From NCBI GenBank assembly GCA_037447655.1, contig JBBHKE010000216.1, forward strand, positions 25,001-89,000: DNA of 64,000 bases, written 5' to 3'. This DNA comes from Zygnema cylindricum (taxonomy: Eukaryota; Streptophyta; Zygnematophyceae; Zygnematales; Zygnemataceae). The notes under the pieces were generated by a model, which was given only the letters and a program-made list of their open reading frames with translations, searched no databases and was not told the DNA's origin. A program made the position numbers and the translations under genes. Of the stretch, positions 10,933 through 21,362 are shown piece after piece. Position 1 is the stretch's first letter. Every line of letters starts with the position of its first letter.

Positions 10933-11484
10933 TCACTTTCCCCTATTGTTCCCCGTCCTCTTTTCGAAGGGCAAACACCTCATCCCCGCTAGGATATTGC
11001 GCCTCAGCCTTCTTTTCGGATTTCTTTCAAGACTTTCCTTATTTGGATCCCTCATCATCTCTAGATTAGAGGCACGCTCTTCCATCGGTGGGGATGTTGG
11101 TTCCCGCTCCGGCTCCTTAGCGTCGGAGAGCTCTTGATCCTTGTCATCTTCTTTGTCCCCCTCTTTAAGTGGGTTATACTCGGGGTCCTTAGAATTTTCT
11201 GACCCCTCCCCTCCAATAATTTGAGCTGGTTCTTCCACACTACTAGCATTCTCTCCCTGCTCTGGTTCTTCCACCATTCCCCGTTTACGGTCAGCCTCTA
11301 CCATGACCTCCACCGCGACTAACAATCTATCCCGGCGATGTGTATCCTCTTGCCCCACCCGCACGAGTTTCCTCCTTTTTGGTGGTGGTGAGGATGACAA
11401 CGCCATGGATGCGGTTGTATAAGATAGTCCAAGCAACTTGAAAAGTGAAGGTAAATTGGTGGTGCGGAGCGAGATGCTCTCCAA
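10933..11484 (-). CDS. Acidic 183-aa ORF of unknown function inside gypsy
   Basis: ATG at 11484 to a stop at 10933. The N-terminal third has a basic cluster PPPKRRKLVR that resembles a nuclear localisation signal. The middle is strongly acidic and Glu/Pro-rich (EEPEQGENASSVEEPAQ, KEGDKEDDKDQELSDAKEPE). The end is basic again (NPKRRLRRN). There is no recognisable enzyme motif, and the low-complexity acidic stretch looks disordered. It is downstream of the chromodomain in the same orientation but separated from it by copia A. A captured host gene piece or an accessory retroelement ORF are both possible. Confidence 0.4.
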   Translation of the reverse strand: MESISLRTTNLPSLFKLLGLSYTTASMALSSSPPPKRRKLVRVGQEDTHRRDRLLVAVEVMVEADRKRGMVEEPEQGENASSVEEPAQIIGGEGSENSKDPEYNPLKEGDKEDDKDQELSDAKEPEREPTSPPMEERASNLEMMRDPNKESLERNPKRRLRRNILAGMRCLPFEKRTGNNRGK

Positions 11485-11568
11485 ACTGCTCCGTCTAGAT
11501 TGGTCGCGAGAACTAGTGGCAGCGTCAGCTTAGAGGGTTGAGGGTTTCACAGTTGGACTCTTCCAAGC

Positions 11569-12615
11569 TGAAACTCTGAGACCTCCATAAGTCCTCAGAG
11601 TGGACAGCTTCCAAGAAGCCTCTAGGATAATCCTGACCCCTTTGTGTTTAAGCAAAAATAACTGCCATCCTAGCAGAAAAAAACTCTAACCACCTTCACC
11701 CCTGTGAAGAGAAGACTCCCCTGAGTCGATAGCAAAAAGAATCTCTGAATTTGCTCCCCTGAGCAGTAAGTTATGAAGGGTCAAAGTTGACCTTTTGTAC
11801 AGAAGCTCTCTGGGAGAGAGGGTCCTATCTCCTAATTTTTCTAAGTCCTCTCTCTCACAGACTCTATCTACTGATGTATGGAACCAATCAGAATACAGTT
11901 CCGTACGCAAAAGTATAGCTGCCGATGTACTTTATGTACGAACATTGTACGACATGTCCCAAATGTCGACACATGTCATATCCGGATTCGGTGCCATAAT
12001 CTCCGGAGATTCCACGATCCAACGTAATTTCGCCACGCGTCATCCGATGTGGCGATGACCAAAAACCGCCGAAATCCTCTTCCGCGATCTCGGCGCTAAT
12101 TCCGGCCGTCCGATTAGAATCTAATTTAATCGTAGCCGTAATAAATACATGCGCGGTATTCGTTTCACTTACGAAATAAAATGCGCGGTATTGATTTTGT
12201 GCATGTACCGTATTCCGTACTTATACATTACCGGATCTATGTATACCGTACACAGTTAGAGTTAAATGATTTAACCTATGTATTAATGTTTATATTAATA
12301 TCGTACTATATGCTACGTAAGACTACTTCTAGACCTAATGGCTAAGGTTACCGGCTATCTACTATCTGTCGGCCGGCAGGTACCAGGATCAAATCCTGTG
12401 GCCGGCATATACCTTTTAGTAAATAATCCCTAAACTAGTATAAATTTCCCGTAAACCTCAGGATAGCCTAGGTAGCCATGGCTCTAGCTTCCTCTCCAAT
12501 TTCTCAGTGACTGCGACAAGTTTGAGAGTTGGAGAGAGAAGTTAGAGGTAGACTGCCTCGGCTTCTTTATTTCTATTCAGACCTAGAAAATACTTTAAAA
12601 CCATTAGTTTCTACA
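11569..12615 (-). repeat. Copia A 3' LTR
   Basis: 1047 bp, TGAAACTCTG to TTTCTACA in plus orientation, i.e. TGTAGAAA to AGAGTTTCA in element sense. Over the first 370 bp it differs from the right LTR at roughly 4% of positions, more than expected for a very young insertion. Confidence 0.92.
12339..12396 (+). promoter_or_regulatory. tRNA-like A box/B box module antisense to the copia A LTR
   Basis: On the plus strand (antisense to the element) TGGCTAAGGTT at 12339 fits the Pol III A-box pattern TGGCNNAG. GGATCAAATCC at 12386 fits the B box with one departure from GGTTCRAATCC. The spacing is 47 bp. The second site sits in a T-arm-like hairpin, with CCAGG and CCTG around a seven-base ATCAAAT loop, and recalls the initiator-tRNA T loop with its unusual A54. 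No acceptor stem pairs, so this is not a tRNA gene. Equivalent modules occur in the LTRs of B, C and D. Confidence 0.45.
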
Positions 12616-12629
12616 CTCCCCTTATTTTC
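12616..12629 (-). promoter_or_regulatory. Copia A polypurine tract
   Basis: The element-sense sequence GAAAATAAGGGGAG directly abuts the 3' LTR and is identical in copias A, B, C and D. In LTR elements this RNase-H-resistant stretch primes plus-strand synthesis. Confidence 0.85.
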
Positions 12630-14107
12630 TAGTCAATCTTTAATTTCAGACCACACTTCTCCCTGCAGAAAATTAGCTTAGGGGAAGGCACAGGTTTGGT
12701 CATCATATCTGCTACCATCTCACTATCTGGTTGGTACTCTAAACTGATTATTTTATTTTCTACTTTCTCTCTAACAAAGCTGAGTCTAATGTCCATGTGT
12801 TTAGCTTTAAAATGATGTTTAGGATTGGCAGAAATAGCGATTGCTGCTTGATTATCACAAAATATTTTCTGCACACCACTCTTAAGATGACCAAGTTCAC
12901 CAAGTAAAGACTTGACCCACATCAGTTCTTTTACAGCAGAGCAAGAGGCCATATACTCAGCCTCCATGGTGGACTGAGCAATAACCTTTTGCTGTTTGCT
13001 ACTCCAACAGCAAGCCCCATCACCCACATATAATACATATCCAGAAGTGCATCTCCTCATCGGAGCATTACCATAACTAGCATCACTCCAAGTAGTGATA
13101 TCAGTATTCTCCCCACCCAAATGCAACCATAGATCCCTAGTTCCTATCAAGTATCTAAGAACTCTCTTAGCTGCCTCCCAATCCTTCTTAGTGGGAGCAT
13201 TTAGACTTCTACTCAGCACTCCTACAGCTGCAGCTAAATCCGGCCGGGTACAATTCATAAAATAGATTAGACTTTCCACTACTTGCCTGTAAGGAATAGT
13301 CTGCATGAACTTCTGTTCTTCAGGAGATAATTCCTCGTCTAAGACTATGACTCCTTCTTCCTCACTCCCCTCACTTCCCTTTTTCAATTCCATTGGAGTT
13401 GTACAACTATTTGCTTTATCCATTTGAAATTTTTCAAGTATGTTCCCTATTGTTTCCTTTTGAGTCAATCTTATAATTTTTCTTTTTCGGTCTCTCTCTA
13501 CTTGAATTCCCAAAATATATTTTGCTTCCCCCATATCCTTCATTTCAAATCTCCCCTTAAGATCGGTTTTCAGTTTATTAATTTTTTCCATTGATTTACT
13601 TAAAACAAGCAAATCATCAACATAAATTGCAATAAATATAAAACCTTCCTCATCTTCGAAAACATAGATTGAGTGATCTGAGCTAATCCGGATATATCCC
13701 AGACCGGTAAGAAACTCATCAAGCTTCTTATTCCACTGTCGAGGCGCCTGTTTCAAACCATAAAGAGATTTAATCAGCCGCCATACCTTACTCTCCTCTC
13801 CTTCTTCCACAAACCCTTCGGGTTGTCGCATGAAGATCTCCTCTTCCAATTCTCCATGCAAAAAGGTTGTTTTGATGTCCATCTGGTGCACTTCCATGTC
13901 TTCCGCTGCTGCTAAGCTGAGAAGTATGCGGACGGAGGGAAATCTGACCACTGGGGCAAAGGTTTCCTGGTAGTCAATTCCCTCCTTTTGTGTAAATCCC
14001 TTTGCCACTAGTCGGGCCTTGTAGCGCTCGATTGTGTTATCTGGGTTCAGTTTTAATTTGAAAACCCACTTACAACTGATTGGTTTTCGGTTAGGTGGAC
14101 AATCCAC
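12629..14107 (-). pseudogene. Copia A reverse transcriptase and RNase H
   Basis: A 492-aa open frame. It starts after the in-frame TAG that replaces the Trp codon found in copia C, so its first Met is not the true start of a protein. It has KCKWVFKLK-type entry sequence, KARLVAKGFTQKEGIDYQET, MDIKTTFLHGELEEEIFM, SLYGLKQAPRQWNKKLDEF and the catalytic YVDDLLVLS. RNase H follows with TWSDASYG, STMEAEYMASC and KHMDIRLSFVREKV, ending KPVPSPKLIFC and a stop just before the polypurine tract. The domain itself looks intact, unlike that of B or C, but is cut off from gag and integrase by stops. Confidence 0.9.
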
Positions 14108-14113
14108 CAGCTC

Positions 14114-14584
14114 CTAAGTATCGGCTGCCATAATTGAGGCCATCTCTTCATTGATGGCTGTCTTCCACCGATTTCTTTCTGGACAAGTCATCGCCTCTCC
14201 ATAAGTTTGAGGTTCATCTTGATGAGATAGTTTAGTTACCTTGTTATTAACCTGTTTTTCTTGCAGTCTTTTACTACTTCTCCTTCCCCCCTCAAAATCT
14301 GAGGCCGGAATAGATGGTTCTCGTGGATTCTTTCGAACAAACTCAGTTTCTCCCCTATCCCTTGATTCCGAGTCAATTTCCACCACGTCTTCCGCTTCGG
14401 GTAGAGTTGTCACTGGAGTTTCCACAGCTGAGTCCTTTTCAGTCTGATTTGTACCTGTAAGAATGTCATTGTCTCTAAAACCTGGATAGTTAGGAAGCTC
14501 AAAGTCATCAGAATTTTCTGACTCAAATCTGATTTTTACTGACTTTGTATATTTGAAGGGATCCACAGACTTTCCTTCATCCAT
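14114..14584 (-). pseudogene. Copia A integrase C-terminal/linker region
   Basis: A 156-aa frame starting MDEGKSVDPFKYTKSV. In copia polyproteins this variable, charged region (EDVVEIDSESRD, SSKRLQEKQVNNKV) links integrase to RT. It ends with NRWKTAINEEMASIM, the conserved lead-in to RT, and then a TAG. Upstream, GGA has become TGA after DVK, which detaches it from integrase. Copia B has the same two nonsense changes. Confidence 0.85.
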
Positions 14585-14641
14585 AACTACTAGATGCTTT
14601 ACTAAGATTATATCTTCTCTTTTTAGATCATAAACTCTATA

Positions 14642-15217
14642 TCATTTAACATCCTCATCATATCCTAATAAGTATCCCGGTTTTCCTTTAGGATCTAGCT
14701 TCCAATTAGACCGATCTGTATCTAGACTGAATACTTGACTGCCGAAAACCTTTAAATGAGATAAGTCTGGTTTCCGGCCTGTCCATCTCTCATAAGGTGT
14801 TTGATCTTTTATAGCTGAAGTAAGAACTCTATTTTTGAGGTAATTAGCACAATTCATTGCTTCTGCCCAAAACCTTTTTCCTATTTTCTTATCCGACAAC
14901 ATACTTCTAGCATTAACACTTAGTGTTCTATTTAACCTTTCAGCTACCCCATTCTGTTCCGGATTTTCTGGAACTGTCTTATGGTGTTGAACCCCATCTT
15001 CCCTCAAAAAATCCTCAAACTGGTTAGAAGTATACTCTCCACCATTGTCACTCCTTACTCTCTTGATTGGAGTTTCATGGAGTTTTGCACTCCATGCTTT
15101 ATATTGTATAAAACAGTCCTCAGCTTCTGACTTGTTTTTCAAAAAATACACCCGGGAATACCAAGACCAATCATCAGTTATAGTCATCATAAATCTCTTC
15201 CCCCCCGGTGAGGGCAC
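14642..15217 (-). pseudogene. Copia A integrase core
   Basis: A 191-aa frame with MMTITDDWSWYSRVYFL, the second catalytic Asp in RSDNGGEYTSNQF and the catalytic Glu in EQNGVAERLNRTL, then KVFGSQVF. The first catalytic Asp (HTDIWGP) lies just upstream of this Met and is intact in A. A nonsense TGA just before it, at HR-stop, separates this part from the zinc-binding domain. The product would act in the nucleus, inserting element DNA with 5-bp staggered cuts. Confidence 0.88.
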
Positions 15218-15295
15218 TTTAGCCGGTCCCCAAATATCTGTGTGTACTAGATCTAGAAGTTTTTGTCCCTTGTAGGTGGCTGTTTTTGGAAAGGG

Positions 15296-15925
15296 TCATC
15301 TGTGTGCTTTACCTTGAGCACACCCACTACAATCACTTATATCATCACTCTCACTGAACTGAATCCCTTCCACCACTCCCATCTTTTTCATCTCTTTAAA
15401 CTTATCTAGATTCACATGCCCAAGCCTCTTATGCCACATCATAATATCATGAACACCAGCATAATAAAGTTTCTTCGTTTCATTACTTAAGATCAGCCTA
15501 AACATCCCATGGCTACCTTTCTCAGCAATGAAATAGACATCCTCCTCAAAACTAGCAGTAAAGACTCCTTCCCTAGTGCTAGTAAAAAAACCCTTATCAT
15601 CTAATACAGATGTAGAGATAAGTTTTTTGTTTAGCTCCGGGATAAACAATACATCGGAGAATGTTAATATGGATGTCTTTCCTTCTACTAACACTTTCAG
15701 ATCTACCGATCCTATAAGAGTAGGGGTGACTATCCTCCCATCCCCGTACTCTATCTCTACGGTGGGAATCTTTCTTATCTTAGTGAACAAGTGCCTATCC
15801 TTACACATGTGCATTGAGGCACCTGAATCTATAATCCAGCCTGCTTCACCTTTCAATCCACCGTAAGCACATTTCTGCCTTCGTGGAATTTCAACCTCAG
15901 TTTTCGCCTCCAACTCCTCATCCAA
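15296..15925 (-). pseudogene. Copia A protease and integrase zinc-binding domain
   Basis: A 209-aa frame. After an acidic lead, WIIDSGASMHMCKDRHLF carries the aspartic protease D-S-G triad. Then come the GAG-pre-integrase region and the integrase HHCC finger WHKRLGHVNLDKF...DCSGCAQGKAH. It stops where Leu TTA has become TGA. The frame upstream is cut by a TAG after ALVT that replaces a Gln codon present in copia C; the same TAG is in B. Confidence 0.88.
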
Positions 15926-16219
15926 AAGGAGCTCATCGTCCTCGTCCTCGGATTCCGCCTCAAGTACCTATGTGACAAGGGCCTTTTTCTTTCCTCTCGG
16001 GGTACCACCGGTCTGCCCCTCCTTTAATCGAAGCTCGGTTAGCTTGGTGCACTCTGCCATATAGTGCCCCGGTTTCTTACAAAAATGACATAAACCTTTG
16101 GGAGCCTTTGGTTCGAACTCGTCAACCTGTTTTTTCTGCTCCCTACCCCCATAGTTTCCGACTGGTTTCCGGGAATCCTTGTTCCTCTAATTGGTGGCTG
16201 TGGCCAAGGCTTGGCCACT

Positions 16220-16987
16220 CTATCCTCCCCTTCGGATCTCAATCGTATTCTCTCGAACGAGAATCATCCCTACCACTGAGTTCCATATCCACCTTGAGTC
16301 CGGCAAGTCCTGCACACGGTTGACTATGTTCTCGAACTCATTAGGTAACTTCATTAGTAAACAGTTAACCTTTTCTTTTTCACTAAAAAGTTTTCCCGCA
16401 CTCTCTAGCTCCATGAAGAGTGTAGCAAGCTCATTGCAAAAATCCAACATATTTCCCCTTTTGTATACATACTCCTTAACTTTCTGATCAGCCAACTGTT
16501 GTTGCTGAATCGTACCACTTCGGTACATCTCTATGAGAGCCATCCAAAGATCGGATGCCCTCTCTACCTGCAAATGAGGACATGCAAGTCCTTGAGTGAG
16601 ATGGCGTAGGATGAAGTGCTTTGCCGCCATATTGTTGAAGTCCCACGTTTCAGTATCATTCTCCTCGTTCCTCGGAATAGGTGACATGAATGCTAAACCA
16701 GTTGCTATTGGTGTGGTCGCCTTCTTCTCCTTTCCTTTGTCCACCACCTCTCCTTCCTTTGTTTCCTCCGTTGAAGGTGAATCCTCTTTCCTGGTGAATC
16801 TGCTTCCTTTAAACCCTGGAGGAATTCCAAGACTTGATGGACGCCCCAATCGTCCACTCACTATCCCCCAAAACCTTTTTTGGCATAGAGCTCCTATCAT
16901 CATACTTTCCCAGTATTTGAAGCCACTTCCATTAAAGATTGGTACCCTAGAGGGTGGGCCCATAACCTGAAACTCTGAGACCTCCAT
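16220..16987 (-). pseudogene. Copia A gag (capsid part)
   Basis: 255 aa from an ATG at 16987 that lies 20 nt inside the 5' LTR; the primer-binding site is translated as part of gag. The conserved copia gag core is visible: FNGSGFKYWESMMIGAL, ASDLWMALIEMYRSGTIQQQ and KLPNEFENIVNRVQDL. It ends at a TAG after IEIRRGG. Copia C has AAG here and continues into the CCHC zinc knuckle (CHFCKKPGHYMAEC), which in A is still readable downstream at about 16050-16110. Confidence 0.88.
16953..16967 (-). promoter_or_regulatory. Copia A primer-binding site (half-tRNA iMet)
   Basis: The element-sense GGTTATGGGCCCACC starts immediately after the 5' LTR. It is the exact complement of GGTGGGCCCATAACC, the anticodon arm of plant initiator tRNA-Met as I recall it. 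Drosophila copia and yeast Ty5 likewise prime from an internal cut in initiator tRNA. Most plant copias instead pair with the tRNA 3' end. Confidence 0.75.
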
Positions 16988-18016
16988 AAGTCCTCAGAGT
17001 GGACAGCTTCCAAGAAACCTCTAGGATAATCCTGACCCCTTTGTGTTTAAGCAAAAATAACTGCCACCCTGGCAGACAAAAACACTGACCAACTTCACCA
17101 TTATGAAGACAAGACTCCCCTGAGTCGATAGCAAAAAGAATCTCTGAATTTGCTCCCTTGAGCAGTAAGTTATGAAGGGTCAAAGTTGACCTTTTGTACA
17201 GAAGCTCTCTGGGAGAGAGGGTCCTATCTCCTAATTTTTCTAAGTCCTATCTCTCTCACAGATTCTATCTACTGATGTACGGAACCAATCAGAATACAGT
17301 TCCGTAAGCAAAAGTACAGCTGCCGGTGTACTTTATGTACGAACATTGTACGACATGTCCCAAATGTCGACACATGTCATATCCGGATTCGGTGCCATAA
17401 TCTCCGGAGATTCCACGATCCAATGTAATTTCGCCACGCGTCATCCGATGTGGCGATGACCACAAACCGCCAAAATCTTCTTCCGCGATCTCGGCGCTAA
17501 TTCCGGCCGTCCGATTAGAATCTTATTTAATCGTAGCCGTAATAAATACATGCGCGGTATTCGTTTCACTTACGAAATAAAATGCGCGGTATTGATTTTG
17601 TGCATGTACGGTATTCCGTACTTATACATTACCGGATCTATGTATACCGTACACAGTTATAGTTAAATGATTTAACCTACGTATTAATGTTTATATTAAT
17701 ATCGTACTATATGCTACGTAAGACTACTTCTAGACCTAATGGCTAAGGTTACCGGCTATCTACTATCTGTCGGCCGGCAGGTACCAGGATCAAATCCTGT
17801 GGCCGGCATATACCTTTTAGTAAATAATCCCTAAACTAGTATAAATTTCCCGTAAACCTCAGGATAGCCTAGGTAGCCATGGCTCTAGCTTCCTCTCCAA
17901 TTTCTCAGTGACTGCGACAAGTTTGAGAGTTGGAGAGAGAAGTTAGAGGTAGACTGCCTCGGCTTCTTTATTTCTATTCAGACCTAGAAAATACTTTAAA
18001 ACCATTAGTTTCTACA
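16968..18016 (-). repeat. Copia A 5' LTR
   Basis: 1049 bp with the same ends as the left LTR. It carries the antisense tRNA-like boxes at 17740-17750 (A) and 17787-17797 (B). Confidence 0.92.
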
Positions 18017-18097
18017 CAAGCGACGCAGCGTGCGAGATGATTGCAGCGTCCAATATTTTGTAAAATGCGCTGATGCGATGATACCGAGGTTTCGACC

Positions 18098-18496
18098 TCA
18101 CCAAGGTTGCGATTCACAACTATGCCGTTGCGCTTTTCTGCGAGCGCAGCGGTTGCGTTGCGATTTTCGGACGGCACCATTACTATACTGCGCTCTAGTG
18201 GTTGCGCAACCAAGGTGCCTTGGTCCGTTACCATCGATGTTGCGTCCCCTCGTCGCGCTCCCAAGATGATTAAGATGATTGCGATATGAAATTCGTTCTC
18301 CCATTGCGCTTATTTCGCCTGCCCCCCGATTATGCTGAGTGTCCGCACTCTGCTCTAACTTAAGTAGTAAATCGGGTGCATGAAGATCCATTTCGTCTAT
18401 TAAAGAGTTGTTCTCTATTCCGTAACCTTTCCACCGCACCAAATATTGCGTGGAGTCGAAATGTTGGTTGTGATGCGATTTCAGAATCTCCTCCAC
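18098..18496 (-). pseudogene. gypsy chromodomain and tail
   Basis: The minus frame starts MEEILKSHHN. It has the chromodomain signature YLVRWKGYGIENNSLIDE (aromatic-W-K-G-Y core), then a low-complexity Arg/Asn/Gly-rich tail derived from GCGTTGCG-type repeats. In chromoviruses this module follows integrase and is thought to target heterochromatin marks. It sits 67 bp minus-strand downstream of the integrase C-terminus (18563-18913). Copia A lies about 80 bp further on. Confidence 0.82.
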
Positions 18497-18562
18497 TTCG
18501 TACTCATCCGCGGTACCCTGGATTGGCGGTAGCGGTGTAGATTTGCAGCAACGAGGAAAAAC

Positions 18563-18913
18563 TTAATCCGGATCGCGAAACGACTTGAGTAGTGAAAAAC
18601 GGAACACATTATGAATATGCCAATCTTGTGGAATATCCAGTTTGTAGGCCACCTCATTTATTTTGGAAAGAATTGTGAACGGGCGTGTAAACTTCGATGT
18701 TAATTTTTGTGAAAAGGCACTCGGTAATGACATGTTTGTCATGTTAAGTCTGACCTTGTCCCCTACATTAAAATCGATGTCTTTCCAAAGAGCGTCAGCC
18801 TGCGATTTTTGACAATATTTTGTTTGTTGAAGGGCCATTGATGCTTTAAAGAGATTCACCTGCAGCGTCCGTGCAAAGTCCATAGCGGTTGGTGTTGGAC
18901 ATTCGGTGGCCAT
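18563..18913 (-). pseudogene. gypsy integrase C-terminal (GPY/F-like) domain
   Basis: The frame contains FNVGDKVRLNMTNMSLP, then KLTSKFTRPFTILSKINEVA and YKLDIPQDWHIHNVFRFSLL. That is the usual end of gypsy integrase: V-G-D-x-V, L-x-x-K-x-x-GPF-like with R for G here, then AYKL-P and H-x-VFHxS-LLK. It is separated from the catalytic core by a frameshifted stretch (18914-19025). Confidence 0.85.
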
Positions 18914-19025
18914 TTAGTTTTGTGGAAGGATAGGCAGTCGCTCATTGTGGGAGAATGGTGTAGCGTTAGTGGACGAGTGTACAACACTGTTGTATGCCAC
19001 CTCAATTGCCGTCAAATGATTCACC

Positions 19026-19640
19026 TTATCTGTTTGGGGCACCGACACATAAGCATGTAAAGCTTCCTCCAATGTCCTTTTTACTCTTCCGATTTCCGTC
19101 GGTGTGAGGGTGGTACGCCGTGGACATGGCTAACTCCGTCCCACACAACTCGAACAAACCCTTCCAAAAATGACTAACAAATTTCCTATCGCGATCACTC
19201 ACGACCTTTTTCGGAAGTCCGCGATGACGAAAAATTTCCCGAAAGAATAAGGCTCCCACATCCCGAGCTGTGACTCTAGGTTTCATGGGTAAGAAATGCG
19301 CCATTTTCGTAAGGTAATCCACGATGACGAATATGGAATCATAGCCCTCCAAAGTCAACGGAAGAGCAGCGATAAAGTCCATCGAAATCGCTTCCCAAGG
19401 AACAGATGGTATCGGAAGAGGTTGTAAAAGTCCTTGATGACCCGATTCCGATTTGTTTATATTGCACAAGTCACACGTCCTAACATATTCTACAATGTCT
19501 CGAGTCATGTTTGGCCATTAGTACGCCTCAGCAACACGCGCTCTTGTTTTATCTCGTCCAAAGTGTCCACTGAGTGGTTCGTCATGACTCATATTAAATA
19601 TTGTGTGACATAATTCCTTATTTGTCGGAACATATAGTTG
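19026..19640 (-). pseudogene. gypsy integrase zinc finger and catalytic core
   Basis: Reading from 19640, SHDEPLSGHFGRDKT gives the two His and CDLCN the two Cys of the HHCC finger; a TAA interrupts before WPNM. The core from MTRDIVEYVRTC has AISMDFIAALP (first Asp) and KVVSDRDRKFVSHFWK (second Asp). The frame shifts at HTDGN, just where the catalytic Glu (TDGQTE-type) should be. This is the strand-transfer enzyme of the element, now non-functional. Confidence 0.87.
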
Positions 19641-20125
19641 AGTTGTCCGACTCGGTTTGTAGAGCCACATACCATTGACGGTTCAAATCAAAATCTTCCT
19701 ATTGACCAGTTCCTTGATTGTATCATCGTCTTCGTACGCGACCTTAATCATATTCAGCCACTGCTTATCCACTTGCACCGTACTTGTCATTGCGCTGACT
19801 TTCCGATTTTGTGGTTTGTCCCTTGAGGCGGTGTCTCTTCCCACAACATTTTCTCTTTCGTCCTACGATGGTTGCGTTACTTGCTCCGTTACTAGCGCAC
19901 CGACCCCAGTTCTCCTGGACAACGCATCCGCCGAGTTTGTCTTGCCTGGTTTATATTCGATAGTTATCTTTGGTCCGAAGGTCTAAAGAAAAGTCATCCA
20001 CGTGACCTGTTTCTTCAATAATTTGGGTTATGTTTGGAGATACTGTAAGGCTTGGTGATCTGTGATTACAGTGATCCGCTTCCCCTGAATGTAGCACTTC
20101 TAGACTTCTTAGGCATTTATGATCG

Positions 20126-20322
20126 CTATTGTCTTTTTCTCATATGTAGCCCAATTAAGTTTCGTTGCTTTAAGCTTCCAACTATCATAGGCAAAGGTTG
20201 CAGGTCTTTTCCAGGATCTTCCATAAGAATTGCTCCAATAGCCGTATCGCTAGCGTCAATAATTATCGTCCAAGGTAACTCAGGAGTGCTATCAGCTAAC
20301 ACTGATGCGGTAACCAACCACT
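20126..20322 (-). pseudogene. gypsy RNase H, part downstream of copia C
   Basis: The frame VTASVLADSTPELPWTIIID followed by ASDTAIGAILMEDPG matches gypsy RNase H (VL...D...PF-x-x-x-x-DAS-x-x-AIGAVL), including a catalytic Asp. Its N-terminal side is at 33196 and beyond. Across the copia C insertion the reading runs FDTVK then WLVTAS once one TSD copy is discounted. Confidence 0.85.
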
Positions 20323-20327
20323 CTTTT

Positions 20328-21362
20328 TGTAGAAATTAAAGGTTATTTTAGTATTTTCTAGGTTTTGCAAAATGCTGAAAAGAATTAGAGGCAGTCCGCC
20401 TCTAACTTATCTCTCCAGCTCCCACACTTGTCATAGTCACTGAAAGTTGGAGAGGGAGATAGAGCCATGGCCGCCTATGCTATCCTGACGGGGATATATA
20501 TTACGTGTGTAGATTTTACCAAAATAGATTTGACAGGCCCAAGACTTGAACCGGGTGTCTACTGTCCGTCAAAGTAGCTAGTAGCCAGTAGCATTAGTCA
20601 ACTAGTCTACACCAGATATGTATGATATAGCGTATGATAGTTATTTAAATGTTTACACATCGGCTATCAACATTCAACAGGATATTTAGACATAGATAAA
20701 GTTTGTAATGTACGGCGTACGGCACATCCGAAACAGATACCGCGCATTTTGTTTCAAAGGGGAAACAAATATTGCACAAGTATTTATGACGGCCACGATT
20801 CTAATCTGGCTTGATGGGACGGCCACGAAGCATGCCGAGATCACACAATAGGTTTTTGGCAGTTTGCAGTCGACGTCACATCAATCGCCACGTGGCACAA
20901 TCACATTGGATTACGGCATCTCCAAGGATTCCAGGAACGAATCAAAAAATAACATGTGTCGACTTTTGGCCATGTCGTACAATGGCCATACATAAAGTAC
21001 AACGGTAAGTGTACCTTTATGTACAAAACACTATTATGATTGGTGCCGTACTTCAATAGATAGAGTTTTAGAGAGAGATAGGACTTAGAAAAATTTGATA
21101 GACTGGACCTTCTCTCCTTGAGAGCTGCTACACAAAAAGGTCAGCTTTGACCCTTCATAACTTACTGCTCAGGGGAGCAAATTCAGATATTCTTTTTGCT
21201 ATCAACTCACGGGAGTCTTGCCTTAATAGAGGTAAAGGTGGTCAAAGTTTTTGTTTGCCAAGGTGGCAGTTATTCTTGCTGAAACACAAAGGGGTCAGGG
21301 TTATCCTAAAGGCTTCGTGTGAGCTGCCTACTCTGAGGTCTTATGGAGGTCTTAGAGTTGCA
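20328..21362 (+). repeat. Copia C 5' LTR
   Basis: 1035 bp from TGTAGAAATTAAAGG to AGAGTTGCA. The antisense tRNA-like module is present: B-box region near 20545-20555, A-box region about 48 bp away. The gag ATG at 21343 lies inside the LTR. Confidence 0.9.

Larger units (their letters stand above)
10050..11568 (-). other. Extra internal gypsy region between chromodomain and 3' LTR
   Basis: About 1.5 kb lies between the chromodomain and the 3' LTR, where chromoviruses usually have little sequence. It holds minus-strand frames at 10933-11484, 10711-10911 and 10314-10673 that look like one damaged coding region. It could be an additional element ORF, or host sequence captured by the element. Confidence 0.6.
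11569..18016 (-). mobile_element. Copia A: full-length Ty1/copia element
   Basis: 6448 bp with LTRs at 11569-12615 and 16968-18016 and a perfect TSD CAAGC (11564-11568 and 18017-18021). The coding order on the minus strand is gag, zinc knuckle, protease, integrase, RT, RNase H. This protease-integrase-RT order defines Ty1/copia. It is nearly identical to copia B and of exactly equal length. Stops break the polyprotein at the gag/zinc-knuckle junction, before the acidic linker, in integrase (TTA to TGA at CAGATGACCC), at DVK-stop after integrase and before the RT (DT-stop). It inserted into the gypsy element downstream of the chromodomain. Confidence 0.95.

Noticed and set aside
12339-12400. 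A genuine tRNA gene in the copia LTR
   Set aside because: A and B boxes and a T-arm are present, but no acceptor or D stem pairs and there is no proper anticodon arm.
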